64,000 bases of DNA from Gordonia lacunae (GTDB lineage: Bacteria > Actinomycetota > Actinomycetes > Mycobacteriales > Mycobacteriaceae): NCBI RefSeq assembly GCF_002149015.1, contig NZ_NGFO01000021.1:36953-100952 (forward strand), read 5' to 3'. The position numbers and the translations under genes were made by a program. Below the pieces are notes generated by a model. The model was not told where the DNA came from. It made no database searches and worked only from the letters and a program-made list of their open reading frames with translations. How positions within the stretch are numbered: the stretch's first letter is position 1; every line of letters begins with the position of its first letter. Positions 19,398-30,633 of the stretch are shown here, one piece after another.

Positions 19398-21809
19398 GTG
19401 GGAAAGCTGAGCAACAGCATGTGGCGACTTCTGGGCGCCCAGTCGACTCGCAACCAGTCGAAGTCGTTGGGAGTGATCAAGGACGCCGAAGCCCACACCG
19501 ACTGGGCCGCCGACCTCGCCGACGACGCGTTCGGCGCGGAGGCCGAGAAACTCGACATCTCCGAGAAGCCCGCCGACCGCGCGAAGTTCCTCGCCCTGGT
19601 CCGGGAGGCCGCCGACCGCGCCCTCGACCTGCGACCCTTCGACGTCCAGCTGCAGGGTGCGCTGCGCCTCCTGGAAGGCGACATCGTCGAGATGGCCACC
19701 GGTGAGGGCAAGACGCTCGCCGGCGCGATCGCCGCGATCGGTCATGTGCTGCAGGGACATCAGGTTCACGTGATCTCGGTCAACGACTACCTGGCGACCC
19801 GCGACGCGGAGTGGATGAAGCCGCTCTTCGACGTCTTCGGCATCACCGTGCACGCCGTCTCGGAGAACTCCGACCGCGAGGAACGCCGACGCGCATACGC
19901 CGGGGACGTCACCTACGGATCGGTCAACGAGATCGGCTTCGACGTCCTGCGCGATCAGCTCGCGCTGTCCGAATCGGACCTCGTGTCGCCCACGCCCGAC
20001 GTGGCGATCATCGACGAGGCGGACTCGGTTCTCGTCGACGAGGCACTGGTGCCGCTGGTGCTGGCCGGGTCGACCGAGACCGAGGTCCCCGACGAGGCGA
20101 TCCACGACGTCGTGTCGCGGATGAAGAACAAGCACTACGAGGTCGACGCGGAGGGTCGCAATGTCACCCTCACCGACGAGGGTGCGGCGTTCGTCGAGGA
20201 AGAGCTCGGCGGTATCGACCTCTACAGCGAGGAACACGTCGGCACGACCCTTGTGCACGTCAGCATCGCGATGCACGCGCATTATCTGCTCGAGCGCGAC
20301 ATCCACTACATCGTGCGTGACGGCGGTGTCCACCTCATCAACGCCTCCCGCGGCCGGGTCGCGCAATTGCAGCGCTGGCCCGACGGCGTACAGGCCGCGG
20401 TCGAGCTGAAGGAAGGTCTCACCCAGACCGATTCGGGCGAGGTCATCGACACCATCACCGTGCAGGCGCTCGTCGGCCGCTACCCGAAGGTGTGCGGCAT
20501 GACCGGCACCGCGCTCGCCGCCGGCGAGCAGTTCCGGCAGTTCTACGAATTGCGCGTGTCCCAGATCCCGCCGAACACCCCCAACGTCCGGACCGACCTG
20601 CCCGACCGGGTCTACGACACCAAGGCCAACAAGGTCGAGGCGATCGTGGCCTATGTCAAGGAGATCCACGACACCGGGCAACCCGTCCTCATCGGTACCC
20701 ACGACGTGGCCGAGTCCGAGGAGCTCGCGTACTTCCTCGACAAGGCCGGGGTGCCGTCGGTGGTGCTCAACGCGAAGAACGACGCGGAGGAGGCGAAGAT
20801 CATCGCCGAGGCCGGCGCCCGGGGTGCCGTGACCGTGTCGACCCAGATGGCCGGCCGAGGCACCGACATCCGTCTGGGCGGTTCCACAGACGACGCGGAC
20901 GCCCACGACGAGGTCATCGAACTCGGCGGGCTGTGCGTCGTCGGAACGGGCCGCCACGACACCGAGCGACTCGACAGCCAGCTGCGCGGCCGCGCCGGCC
21001 GCCAGGGTGATCCCGGCACGTCGGTGTTCTTCTCGAGCCTCGAGGACCCGGTTGTCACCAAGAACCTCGCGTTCAAACGAGACCCGGTGTCGCCCAATGA
21101 CGACGGCTCGATGGGCAGCAAGGGCATCGACCTCATCGAGCAGGCCCAGCGGATCGCCGAGGGCGTGATGCTCGAACTCCATGCGAACACCTGGCGCTAC
21201 AACAAGCTGGTCAACCAGCAGCGCGACATCATCGTCGACCGGCGGATGACGATCCTCACCACCGACTCCGCACTCGACGAGCTCGCGGATCTGGAACCGG
21301 AGCGCTACGCCGAGCTGACCGGCGCGACGACGTCCGAGAAGGCCGAGACCGCAGAGTCCGACAGCGACAAGGCCGACAGCGACAAGGCCGACAGCGACAC
21401 CGACACGACCGACGCCGGCAAGGCCCGGACGGTGGCACCGGTCCCTCGGGAGGTGCTGTCGCAGGCCGCGCGCGAGATCGTGCTGTACCACCTGGACCGC
21501 GCCTGGGCCGATCATCTCGCGTTCGTCTCCGATGTGCGCGCGAGCATCCACCTGCGGTCGCTGGGCAAGGAGAGCCCGCTCGACGAGTTCCACCGGCTGA
21601 TCCTCGCCGAGTTCGCCGACCTGCCCGGCACGGCTCTGACGAAGGCGCGTGAGACGTTCCGGGAGGCCGACATCACTCCGGAAGGCGTCGACCTCGGCTC
21701 CGCGGATCTGCACCGCTCGACGACCACGTGGACCTACATGGTCCACGACAACCTGTTCTCCTCAGGCGGAGCGAAAACATTGCAGGGCATCATCGGGATC
21801 TTCCGGTGA
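19398..21809 (+). CDS. secA2: Accessory Sec translocase ATPase SecA2
   Basis: 803 residues, close to the length of mycobacterial SecA2 and shorter than SecA1, with no zinc-binding tail. Walker A MATGEGKT is at residues 99-106, Walker B at [14 protein letters not shown], with motif [13 protein letters not shown] and the helicase arginine region [15 protein letters not shown]. It powers export of a subset of proteins through SecYEG. The GTG at 19398 has AGGAG 11 bases upstream. It carries an unusual acidic repeat near residue 655. The stop overlaps the pgsA2 start (GTGA), as in the Rv1821-Rv1822 pair. Confidence 0.93.
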   Translation: MGKLSNSMWRLLGAQSTRNQSKSLGVIKDAEAHTDWAADLADDAFGAEAEKLDISEKPADRAKFLALVREAADRALDLRPFDVQLQGALRLLEGDIVEMATGEGKTLAGAIAAIGHVLQGHQVHVISVNDYLATRDAEWMKPLFDVFGITVHAVSENSDREERRRAYAGDVTYGSVNEIGFDVLRDQLALSESDLVSPTPDVAIIDEADSVLVDEALVPLVLAGSTETEVPDEAIHDVVSRMKNKHYEVDAEGRNVTLTDEGAAFVEEELGGIDLYSEEHVGTTLVHVSIAMHAHYLLERDIHYIVRDGGVHLINASRGRVAQLQRWPDGVQAAVELKEGLTQTDSGEVIDTITVQALVGRYPKVCGMTGTALAAGEQFRQFYELRVSQIPPNTPNVRTDLPDRVYDTKANKVEAIVAYVKEIHDTGQPVLIGTHDVAESEELAYFLDKAGVPSVVLNAKNDAEEAKIIAEAGARGAVTVSTQMAGRGTDIRLGGSTDDADAHDEVIELGGLCVVGTGRHDTERLDSQLRGRAGRQGDPGTSVFFSSLEDPVVTKNLAFKRDPVSPNDDGSMGSKGIDLIEQAQRIAEGVMLELHANTWRYNKLVNQQRDIIVDRRMTILTTDSALDELADLEPERYAELTGATTSEKAETAESDSDKADSDKADSDTDTTDAGKARTVAPVPREVLSQAAREIVLYHLDRAWADHLAFVSDVRASIHLRSLGKESPLDEFHRLILAEFADLPGTALTKARETFREADITPEGVDLGSADLHRSTTTWTYMVHDNLFSSGGAKTLQGIIGIFR
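21360..21404 (+). repeat. 15-bp tandem repeat within secA2
   Basis: GACAGCGACAAGGCC occurs exactly at 21360-21374 and 21375-21389, with a third, partly degenerate copy at 21390-21404. It encodes DSDKA repeats in a surface linker of SecA2. The unit is in phase, so copy-number changes would not break the frame. Confidence 0.8.
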
Positions 21810-22435
21810 CCGAGCCGGAGGCGGCGACCACGCCGGCTCCGGACCGGATCGTCACGGTCCCGAACGCGCTGAGCGTGCTTCGGCTGGCACTCATCCCGGT
21901 GTTCGTGTGGCTGCTCCTCGTCGAGAAGGCGGACGGGTGGGCCTTCGCCGTCCTGATGTTCTCCGGCTTCTCCGACTGGGCCGACGGGAAGATCGCGCGG
22001 CTGCTCGATCAGTCGTCACGGATCGGTGCGCTGCTCGACCCGGCCGCCGACCGGCTCTACATCGTGATCATCCCGATCGCGTTCGGCATCCGGGAGTTCT
22101 TGCCGTGGTGGCTGATCGGTGTGATCATCGCTCGGGACGTCCTGCTCTTCGCGTCGGCGCCGCTGCTGCGCTCGCGCGGGGTGTTGGCGCTACCGGTGCT
22201 CTACATCGGCAAGGCCGGGACATTCGCGCTCATGAGCGCGTTCCCGTGGCTCCTTGCCGGACAACTCGATTCGATCGTGGGGACCATCGCCTACCCGATC
22301 GGTTGGGCCTTCATGATCTGGGGTGTCGGACTGTATCTGTGGTCCTTCGTCCTGTACTGGTATCAGACGATCCTGGTGGTGCGGCTCATGCCGCCGCGCG
22401 GCCGGGCAGGCGCCTCGGCAGGCAGTAGTGTCTGA
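21806..22435 (+). CDS. pgsA2: CDP-alcohol phosphatidyltransferase (PgsA2-like)
   Basis: A 209-residue membrane enzyme that joins a CDP-diacylglycerol-derived phosphatidyl group to a polyol. The diagnostic DGx2ARx8Gx3Dx3D motif is complete (D60 G61, A64 R65, G74, D78, D82). About six hydrophobic helices follow. The GTG start overlaps the secA2 stop by 3 bases, giving translational coupling; a longer frame upstream is only the secA2 overlap. The product could be phosphatidylglycerophosphate or a related lipid; the mycobacterial homologue is annotated PgsA2 without firm proof. Confidence 0.88.
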   Translation: MTEPEAATTPAPDRIVTVPNALSVLRLALIPVFVWLLLVEKADGWAFAVLMFSGFSDWADGKIARLLDQSSRIGALLDPAADRLYIVIIPIAFGIREFLPWWLIGVIIARDVLLFASAPLLRSRGVLALPVLYIGKAGTFALMSAFPWLLAGQLDSIVGTIAYPIGWAFMIWGVGLYLWSFVLYWYQTILVVRLMPPRGRAGASAGSSV

Positions 22436-22456
22436 CCGAGAACGAAAGGGGTTCGC

Positions 22457-22861
22457 GTGACCGACAGCAAAGTGCCAGAGACCTTGCGCTACACCGCGGA
22501 GCACGAGTGGATCGAGCGACTCGGGCCGACGACGGTGCGCGTCGGGATCACCGACTACGCACAGGACGCGCTCGGCGACGTCGTGTTCGTCCAGTTACCC
22601 GAGAGCGGTGCGGAGGTGACGGTCGGGGAGTCGTTCGCCGAGGTCGAGTCGACCAAGAGCGTGTCGGACATCTTCGGGCCCCTCGCGGGCACGGTGTCGG
22701 CCGTCAACGACGCCCTCGACGCGTCGCCGGAACTGGTCAACTCGGACCCCTACGGCGAGGGATGGCTGGTCGAGATCGAGGCGGCTGACGAGGCGATCCT
22801 CGACGAACACCTGGGTGAGGTACTCGACGCCGCGGGCTACCGGGCCGTCATCGAGGGGTGA
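22457..22861 (+). CDS. gcvH: Glycine cleavage system H protein
   Basis: A 134-residue lipoyl carrier of the glycine cleavage system, shuttling the aminomethyl group from GcvP. It has the lipoyl domain with ESTKSVSDIFGPLAGTV, lipoylated lysine K67, and the N-terminal EHEWIE signature. The GTG start is preceded by AAAGGGG. It lies 21 bases after pgsA2. gcvP follows 3.4 kb downstream with its own riboswitch, so the H and P proteins are controlled separately. GcvT is not in the window. Confidence 0.95.
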   Translation: MTDSKVPETLRYTAEHEWIERLGPTTVRVGITDYAQDALGDVVFVQLPESGAEVTVGESFAEVESTKSVSDIFGPLAGTVSAVNDALDASPELVNSDPYGEGWLVEIEAADEAILDEHLGEVLDAAGYRAVIEG

Positions 22862-22869
22862 GTTCCCGA

Positions 22870-22885
22870 CGGCCGCGAGCGGCCG
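22870..22885 (+). terminator. Short GC hairpin after gcvH
   Basis: CGGCCG (22870-22875), loop CGAG, CGGCCG (22880-22885), starting 9 bases after the gcvH stop. There is no T-run, as is usual for actinobacterial terminators. The stem is only 6 bp, so confidence is moderate. Confidence 0.4.
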
Positions 22886-23180
22886 GTGCCCCGATCGACC
22901 CGGCTGATGGCTCCCGGAACGATATGATCGTCGTTGCCGGAGTCGACTCGCTCGCCGGTGCGATCGGCATGACCGGTACGGTTACGGCAGTGGGAACGAG
23001 GCGCGACGTGACACCGATGCTCACGATCTCGCGCCGAGAACTACCCGGCCGCACAAGTCATGTAGATTCGACCGGCCATCGCGGCGAAAGCCGACGGGCA
23101 TCGTCCCGAGCGGTTCCGACGGTTCCGAGGACGCGGTTGACGACTACGCGGTTGGCACTGACGACGACGAAGGAGAAGTG
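22886..23180 (+). other. garA upstream region, no gene seen
   Basis: Together with the hairpin before it, this forms a 319-base gap between gcvH and garA. Open frames here have no ribosome site or family similarity. It holds a palindrome-embedded -10 (22919-22931) and a TAGATT near 23064 that may drive garA. Nothing else was recognised. Confidence 0.5.
22919..22931 (+). promoter_or_regulatory. Palindrome with embedded -10 box upstream of garA
   Basis: ACGAT-ATG-ATCGT (22919-22931) contains TATGAT at 22923-22928, a TANNNT -10 for the plus strand. A protein bound here would block the promoter. No clear -35 is visible. The distance to garA is about 250 bases, so it may serve a long leader, a small RNA or nothing. 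Confidence 0.35.
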
Positions 23181-23630
23181 GTGAGCGAAAACGACAGGGA
23201 CTTCGAGGCGCCGGTGGAGACCACATCGGTGTTCCGGGAGGAGTTCATCAACGAACTCGACGCCGGGACCAGCACCTCGAGTGAGCCGGCCGACACGGGG
23301 GTCGAGCGACTCGCTCCCGGGACCGCGCTGCTTGTCGTGAAGCGAGGACCCAACGCCGGGTCGCGGTTCCTCCTCGACCAGCCGACCACCTCGGCCGGCC
23401 GGCACCCCGACAGCGACATCTTCCTCGACGACGTGACAGTCAGCCGTCGTCACGCCGAGTTCCGTCTCGGCGACAACGAGTTTCAGGTCGTCGACGTGGG
23501 CAGCCTGAACGGCACGTACGTCAACCGGGAGCCGGTCGACACCGCGTCGCTGAGCAACGGCGACGAGGTCCAGATCGGCAAGTTCCGCCTGGTCTTCCTC
23601 AGCGGCCCCCGCGACGAAGCAGACGCCTGA
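23181..23630 (+). CDS. garA: FHA-domain metabolic regulator GarA
   Basis: 149 residues. The N-terminal VETTSVFREEFINELD matches the GarA/OdhI phosphorylation motif, with the kinase-target threonines at residues 14 and 15. The C-terminal FHA domain (about 60-130) has GRHPDSDIFLDDVTVSRRHAEF and VGSLNGTYVN. Unphosphorylated GarA binds and controls 2-oxoglutarate dehydrogenase and glutamate dehydrogenase; PknB/PknG phosphorylation releases it. Two tandem GTG codons occur; the second (23181) has correct spacing from AGGAG at 23171. ftsR follows 5 bases downstream. Confidence 0.93.
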   Translation: MSENDRDFEAPVETTSVFREEFINELDAGTSTSSEPADTGVERLAPGTALLVVKRGPNAGSRFLLDQPTTSAGRHPDSDIFLDDVTVSRRHAEFRLGDNEFQVVDVGSLNGTYVNREPVDTASLSNGDEVQIGKFRLVFLSGPRDEADA

Positions 23631-23635
23631 CACCC

Positions 23636-24358
23636 GTGACGGCGTCCACGGCCCCCCGCGGCGAAGGATCGATGTCGATCGGCACGGTCCTCGCCCAATT
23701 GCGTGATGACTTTCCCGACATCACGATCTCGAAGATCCGATTCTTGGAGTCGGAGGGTCTGGTGACCCCGGAACGGGCACCGTCGGGGTATCGGCGGTTC
23801 AGCCAAGCAGACTGCGATCGGTTGCGCTTCGTGCTGACCGCCCAGCGGGATCGGTATCTCCCGCTCAAGGTGATCAAGGAACAACTCGACGCGATCGACA
23901 ACGGGAACGGCGGCTTCGGTCCCGGCGGTACGCGGGTGCTGTCCGCGGCGCGTGGGACCGTGGCGCCGGCCACCGATTTCGGTGCGCGCGCCGGGCGCGT
24001 CTCGCGTGAGTCGCTGATCGAACGCACCGGAGTGGATTCGGCTTTCGTCACCGAACTCCAGCGCAACGGTCTGCTGATCGCCGGGCCCGCCGGCTTCTTC
24101 GACGAGGACGCGGTGCGGCTCGTCGAGGCGGCGGCCGCCCTCGCCAGTTACGGCTTGGAAACCCGTCATCTGCGGGCGTTCAAGGTCTCCGCGGATCGCG
24201 AGGCGGGCCTGGTCGCCCAGATCGCCAGCCCGATCGCCAAGGGCAAGGGCACGGGCGCGCGGGATCGTGCCGAGGAACTCGTACGCGAGATCGCCGCGCT
24301 GTCGGTGACCCTGCACACGCAGTTGGTCAAGGCTGCGGTCAAGGGCGCGCTGGACTGA
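23636..24358 (+). CDS. ftsR: MerR-family cell-division regulator FtsR
   Basis: A 240-residue DNA-binding protein. The winged helix-turn-helix at about residues 13-80 (MSIGTVLAQLRDDFPDITIS, KIRFLESEGLVTPERAPSGYRR) is MerR-type, with RYLPLKVIKEQLD next. The C-terminal part has the DUF-like segment of the Rv1828/FtsR family rather than a metal site. Corynebacterial FtsR activates ftsZ. The GTG starts 5 bases after garA, so the two are co-transcribed, as in related genera. Confidence 0.88.
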   Translation: MTASTAPRGEGSMSIGTVLAQLRDDFPDITISKIRFLESEGLVTPERAPSGYRRFSQADCDRLRFVLTAQRDRYLPLKVIKEQLDAIDNGNGGFGPGGTRVLSAARGTVAPATDFGARAGRVSRESLIERTGVDSAFVTELQRNGLLIAGPAGFFDEDAVRLVEAAAALASYGLETRHLRAFKVSADREAGLVAQIASPIAKGKGTGARDRAEELVREIAALSVTLHTQLVKAAVKGALD

Positions 24359-24519
24359 GTTCGCCGCCGCATGTCGGTGTCCGGGAGCACGCCGTGCACC
24401 GGACTGAACAGCCACGATCGTCGGAAATGCGCCGCGAGTCGGCCGCCGCTGTTCACTCAGTCGGTGTAGCGTCGAGGTCACTGAATCGAGCGCCGTACAA
24501 GGCGTCTGGGAGGTGCGAG

Positions 24520-25032
24520 ATGAGCGAGATGCGTGTGGTGGGCATCAGGGTCGAACCCCCGCAGAGCCAGCCGGTGTTGTTGCTGCGTGAGGTCGACGGC
24601 GAGCGCTACCTGCCGATTTGGATCGGACAGAGTGAGGCGGCATCGATTGCGCTGCGGCAGAAGGGGATCGAACCTCCCCGTCCCCTGACGCATGACCTGA
24701 TCGTCAATCTGATCAAGGAGTTCGGGCAGACCCTGCTCGAGGTTCGGATCGTCGACATGCAAGAGGGCACCTTCTACGCCGAGATGATCTTCACCGGCGA
24801 CCTGCGCGTGTCGGCGAGACCGTCGGATTCGATCGCGGTCGCGATGCGCGCCGAGGTCCCGATCATCGCGGACGAAGAGGTGCTCGCCGAGGCCGGTCTG
24901 CTGATCCCGGACGAGGAGTCCGACGACGCGCCCGAGGCGCAGGCCGAAGAGGTCAAAGAGGACGAGGTCGAGAAGTTCAAGGAGTTCCTCGACAACGTGT
25001 CCCCGGACGACTTCAAGGCGAGCGGGGCCTGA
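24520..25032 (+). CDS. Bifunctional nuclease (BFN) family protein
   Basis: 170 residues of the DUF151/BFN family: MRVVGIRVEPPQSQPVLLLR, YLPIWIGQSEAASIA, then RPLTHDLIVNLIKEFG and SARPSDSIAVAMRAEVPI, all family landmarks. Plant and bacterial relatives have been reported to have nuclease activity; the cellular role in actinobacteria is not established. The C-terminus is a strongly acidic/lysine tail (EEVKEDEVEKFKEFLDNVSP). The ATG at 24520 has GGGAGG upstream; a longer frame before it lacks a site. It corresponds to Rv1829 in the conserved order. Confidence 0.85.
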   Translation: MSEMRVVGIRVEPPQSQPVLLLREVDGERYLPIWIGQSEAASIALRQKGIEPPRPLTHDLIVNLIKEFGQTLLEVRIVDMQEGTFYAEMIFTGDLRVSARPSDSIAVAMRAEVPIIADEEVLAEAGLLIPDEESDDAPEAQAEEVKEDEVEKFKEFLDNVSPDDFKASGA

Positions 25033-25327
25033 CCGGTCCATGCGACCGCCGGCGTACGCGTTCCGTGCCCCGGAACCGAAACTCAGATCACGGAATCGAC
25101 ACCGGCGGGTCACTGTTCGTCTCGATCTCAAGTTGAGGTTGAGTGTCGTGGCGAGTCGCGTTGATCCGCCGACATCCGCCGCATAGCGTCATCAGCGACA
25201 TCGAGCACCGGACACGGGCCGATGAAGATGATCGGCCGACCGGAAACAGCCTGGACCGCGTACTGTGGACGTGGACGTCAGGCACCGTGGTGCGGCGTCC
25301 GATCCGAGCTTTGCGAGGGAGTCAGAA
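25033..25327 (+). other. Gap upstream of the resR-like gene
   Basis: 295 bases without a supported gene. It contains the CTCAAGTTGAG element described separately and TACTGT at 25261-25266, a TANNNT -10 giving a leader of about 55 bases for the gene at 25328. No strong hairpin was seen. Confidence 0.5.
25127..25143. promoter_or_regulatory. Palindrome plus direct half-site upstream of a MerR gene
   Basis: CTCAA-G-TTGAG (25127-25137) is immediately followed by a second GTTGAG (25138-25143), so the element holds one inverted and one direct half-site. It is far less GC-rich than its surroundings. It lies about 120 bases before the -10 candidate of the MerR-type gene at 25328 and could be bound by one of the two neighbouring MerR proteins. 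Confidence 0.4.
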
Positions 25328-25972
25328 GTGGGCGATCGTCCGGTCGACAACGAAACGACGTCGAGCGACCCGTCACCCGATCGTCCGGTGGCCGAGCGCG
25401 CAGACGCCGTCCCGACCCAGGGCAGCCTCGGCGAGATCGCCCCAGGTCTGTTCCCGGACGACACCGTGCCCGACGAACTCGTCGGTTACCGCGTGCCGAG
25501 TGCGTGCCAGATCGCGGGGATCACCTACCGCCAGCTCGACTACTGGGCCCGCACATCGCTGGTCGTCCCGTCGATCCGCGGAGCGGCTGGTTCGGGCAGC
25601 CAGCGGTTGTACTCGTTCAAGGACATCCTCGTCCTCAAGATCGTGAAGCGTCTGCTCGACACCGGAATCTCCCTGCAGAACATCCGTGTCGCCGTCGACC
25701 ATCTGCGCCAGCGCGGTGTCGAGGACCTCGCGCGGATCACCCTGTTCTCCGATGGCACGACGGTGTACGAGTGCACGTCGGCCGAAGAGGTCGTCGACCT
25801 GCTGCAGGGCGGGCAGGGAGTGTTCGGCATCGCGGTGAGCGGCGCGATGCGCGAACTGACCGGCACCATCGCGGACTTCCCCGGCGAGCGAGCCGACGGC
25901 GGTGTCAGCGAGACCGCGCCCGAGGACGAACTCGCCGCGCGCCGCAAGAACCGCGCCCGTCGCACCGGCTAG
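25328..25972 (+). CDS. resR: MerR-family regulator, ResR/McdR-like
   Basis: 214 residues, the positional and sequence counterpart of Rv1830, where it has been tied to cell growth and antibiotic resilience. The MerR winged helix is at about 55-120 (VPSACQIAGITYRQLDYWAR, VVPSIRGAAGSGSQRLYSFK), followed by ILVLKIVKRLLDTGISLQNI. The N-terminal 45 residues are disordered and Ser/Asp/Pro-rich. The GTG at 25328 has GAGGGAG at ideal spacing; an earlier GTG at 25265 lies on the -10 candidate and is rejected. The gcvP riboswitch follows. Confidence 0.85.
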   Translation: MGDRPVDNETTSSDPSPDRPVAERADAVPTQGSLGEIAPGLFPDDTVPDELVGYRVPSACQIAGITYRQLDYWARTSLVVPSIRGAAGSGSQRLYSFKDILVLKIVKRLLDTGISLQNIRVAVDHLRQRGVEDLARITLFSDGTTVYECTSAEEVVDLLQGGQGVFGIAVSGAMRELTGTIADFPGERADGGVSETAPEDELAARRKNRARRTG

Positions 25973-25985
25973 TTCGCGTTCCGCG

Positions 25986-25991
25986 TAGACT
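25986..25991 (+). promoter_or_regulatory. -10 box of the glycine riboswitch/gcvP transcript
   Basis: TAGACT fits the actinobacterial TANNNT -10 and would place transcription start near 25998, about 10 bases before the first aptamer. No clear -35 was found. It lies 14 bases after the stop of the MerR gene. Confidence 0.5.
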
Positions 25992-26008
25992 GGCCCCGCG
26001 TCGCTACG

Positions 26009-26232
26009 CTGCGGGAGAGCGTCGACGGCAGAGATGCCGACGGCCGCCGAAGGAGCAACACCTCTCCGTCAAACTCTCAGGCACCCAGGACCGCGGTGGT
26101 GACGACGTCTCTGGAAAGTGACGATCCGTCGTCCGCCCACGGTGAAAGGTCGTCGCGCAACGCTGCGGGGCACCGAATCTCTCAGGCGTCACATCGGCTG
26201 CGGCCGACGACATGACAGAGGGGGAGGGCCAG
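26009..26232 (+). promoter_or_regulatory. Tandem glycine riboswitch upstream of gcvP
   Basis: The first aptamer (about 26009-26118) shows the conserved sequences of the class: GCGGGAGAGC, GCCGCCGAAGGAGCAA, ACTCTCAGGCACCCAGGACC and CTCTGGAAAG. A second, more divergent aptamer (about 26124-26232) has CACCGAATCTCTCAGGC and GACAGAGGGGGA, which match the second unit of tandem gcvT-type elements, but its 5' half is hard to align. It sits between a -10 box and gcvP. In known cases glycine binding turns on the glycine cleavage genes. A covariance search with the Rfam glycine riboswitch model would settle the boundaries. Confidence 0.88.
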
Positions 26233-26279
26233 CAAGCCGGTGCGTGCGCACCGGCGCCTGCGAGAGGTGCCCTCCACCC

Positions 26280-29186
<2,907 letters not shown>

Positions 29187-29201
29187 CCTGACTCTCGGGA
29201 A

Positions 29202-29234
29202 GCTCCTCGCCTGCTCGTCCAGTAGGTGAGGAGC
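29202..29234. terminator. Hairpin between convergent gcvP and the 29269 gene
   Basis: GCTCCTCGCC (29202-29211) pairs with GGTGAGGAGC (29225-29234) over 10 bp with one G-T pair and a 13-base loop. It starts 16 bases after the gcvP stop and 35 bases after the minus-strand gene ends, so it could serve both. There is no T-run. Confidence 0.45.
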
Positions 29235-29268
29235 GCACCGACGAGCCGTGTCGACCCGGCCGTCGCTT

Positions 29269-30492
29269 CTAGCCGCCCGCGGTTCCCGATGGCACCGCCG
29301 AGGCCGTCGAGCTCGCCGGCACGTACACCAACCGGTTGACGGCGACGATCGCACCGTTCTCCGGCGTGGGCATCGGATTCGGTGTCCGCGGGAACGTCAC
29401 GGTCGAGGTGGCCGCGGGCATCGGGGCATCGCCGCGGAAACCGAGCTCGGTGAGCAACTGCAGCTGCTCGGGCTCCGAGGCGAACTGGATGAACTCCGCG
29501 ACGGCATCGGTCGCCGACTCGGTCACCGCGGGACCGGACAGCCGGATCACGGGGTAGTCGGCGATCGGCGTCGGACCGGTCGGGATCAGTTCGGCCAGCC
29601 GTGCGCGGTCGTCGTCGCGGGTCATCTGGAACAGGCGCTGCTCGGTGATGGGTACGACGTGGATCGGGGCCCGGGCGGCATCGGGAGCATCGGCGATCGT
29701 CGCCGCCGCGCCCTGGGGTGTCCCGTCCGGGGAGAGCGGGGCGCCCTCGAGCATGGCGCGGACGCTGGAGCTCACCCGCGGGGACTCGGCGTCGGCGGTG
29801 GTGAGCGGGCCGGCGGTCCGGGTGACGCGGGTCGCGACCGCCTGGGCGGCGAGTGCGCTGGCGTCGGACTGCGCCCCGATCGGCATCGCCATCCGCAGTG
29901 ACCCCCACCCCTGGAGGCCGAAGTCGGTGAGCGAGTTGTCCCGGCGCTGCAGCGTGGGGATCTGGGACCAGTCGAGTCGCCCGCCCAGTGCGGTGTCGAG
30001 TTCGGGGGAGACGGCCAGCACGACCGGTGTCGAGACCAGGGAACGGGTGTTGCCCTCGATCACATCGGGTTTCGCCGCCGCCAGATCAGCCGACCACACC
30101 GACGACTGCGGGACCCAGGCGGCCGGAAAGGCGCCCATCGACTCGGCGTCCCATGATCCCGACAGGCCGTCGAGGGTGATCTTGGCGTCGCCCGGACGGA
30201 CGTCGACGGTGATGCACTTGTCGCGCACGACCGGGTTGGTCGCGCCGAAGTTGCGGGCGACGGCGGCGAGTCCCGGCGCGATGTCGGGGTCGGCGATGAT
30301 CGGGACCGACTCACGGCCTTCGACGCATTGCGCGGCGGCCTCTTCGGCCTGGCGGTCGATCTGATCGCCGAGGTCCTGCCAGGTGACGACGACAGCCGCG
30401 ATGAGCAGGATCGACAAGAGGGCGGCGACGACACCTCGGCTCACGCCGCGGCTGCGGATGCTCTCCCCGCCGCTACTCCGGTGATGTGCCAA
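29269..30492 (-). CDS. Membrane-anchored substrate-binding-like protein
   Basis: 407 residues with one N-terminal helix (ALLSILLIAAVVVTW) and an extracellular region resembling a type-2 periplasmic solute-binding fold (VPIIADPDIAPGLAAVARNF, TPVVLAVSPELDTALGG). It sits where M. tuberculosis has Rv1836c, which as remembered is longer and ends in a von Willebrand A domain; no MIDAS motif is visible here. The start is TTG (complement of 30490-30492) with GGGAGGG upstream. The ligand is unknown. Confidence 0.72.
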   Translation of the reverse strand: MAHHRSSGGESIRSRGVSRGVVAALLSILLIAAVVVTWQDLGDQIDRQAEEAAAQCVEGRESVPIIADPDIAPGLAAVARNFGATNPVVRDKCITVDVRPGDAKITLDGLSGSWDAESMGAFPAAWVPQSSVWSADLAAAKPDVIEGNTRSLVSTPVVLAVSPELDTALGGRLDWSQIPTLQRRDNSLTDFGLQGWGSLRMAMPIGAQSDASALAAQAVATRVTRTAGPLTTADAESPRVSSSVRAMLEGAPLSPDGTPQGAAATIADAPDAARAPIHVVPITEQRLFQMTRDDDRARLAELIPTGPTPIADYPVIRLSGPAVTESATDAVAEFIQFASEPEQLQLLTELGFRGDAPMPAATSTVTFPRTPNPMPTPENGAIVAVNRLVYVPASSTASAVPSGTAGG

Positions 30493-30567
30493 CGCCGATG
30501 CCCTCCCTGCTCGGTGCGTCCCTCGCCCGGTCGGCCGTGGCGACCCGATGCGCAGTGCAGGGTACGA

Positions 30568-30611
30568 CGATACGCCGTGCCGATCCTGGGTGGTTCGGCA
30601 CGGTCGTATCG
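30568..30611 (-). terminator. Long two-part hairpin after malate synthase
   Basis: CGATACG (30568-30574) and CGTGCCGA (30576-30583) pair with TCGGCACG (30595-30602) and CGTATCG (30605-30611), giving 15 base pairs around a small internal loop and an 11-base apical loop. It begins 23 bases past the glcB stop on the minus strand. There is no T-run, but the stem is far stronger than chance. Confidence 0.65.
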
Positions 30612-30633
30612 CCTACGTCGCGACCCGGGGTGC

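Noticed and set aside
19284..21746. 820-codon open frame antisense to secA2
   Set aside because: It mirrors the codon bias of SecA2, which has intact Walker motifs on the plus strand; high GC keeps antisense frames open. No family similarity.
22858..23184. 108-codon frame between gcvH and garA
   Set aside because: No ribosome site, Arg/Thr-rich low-complexity product, and it overlaps probable promoter elements.
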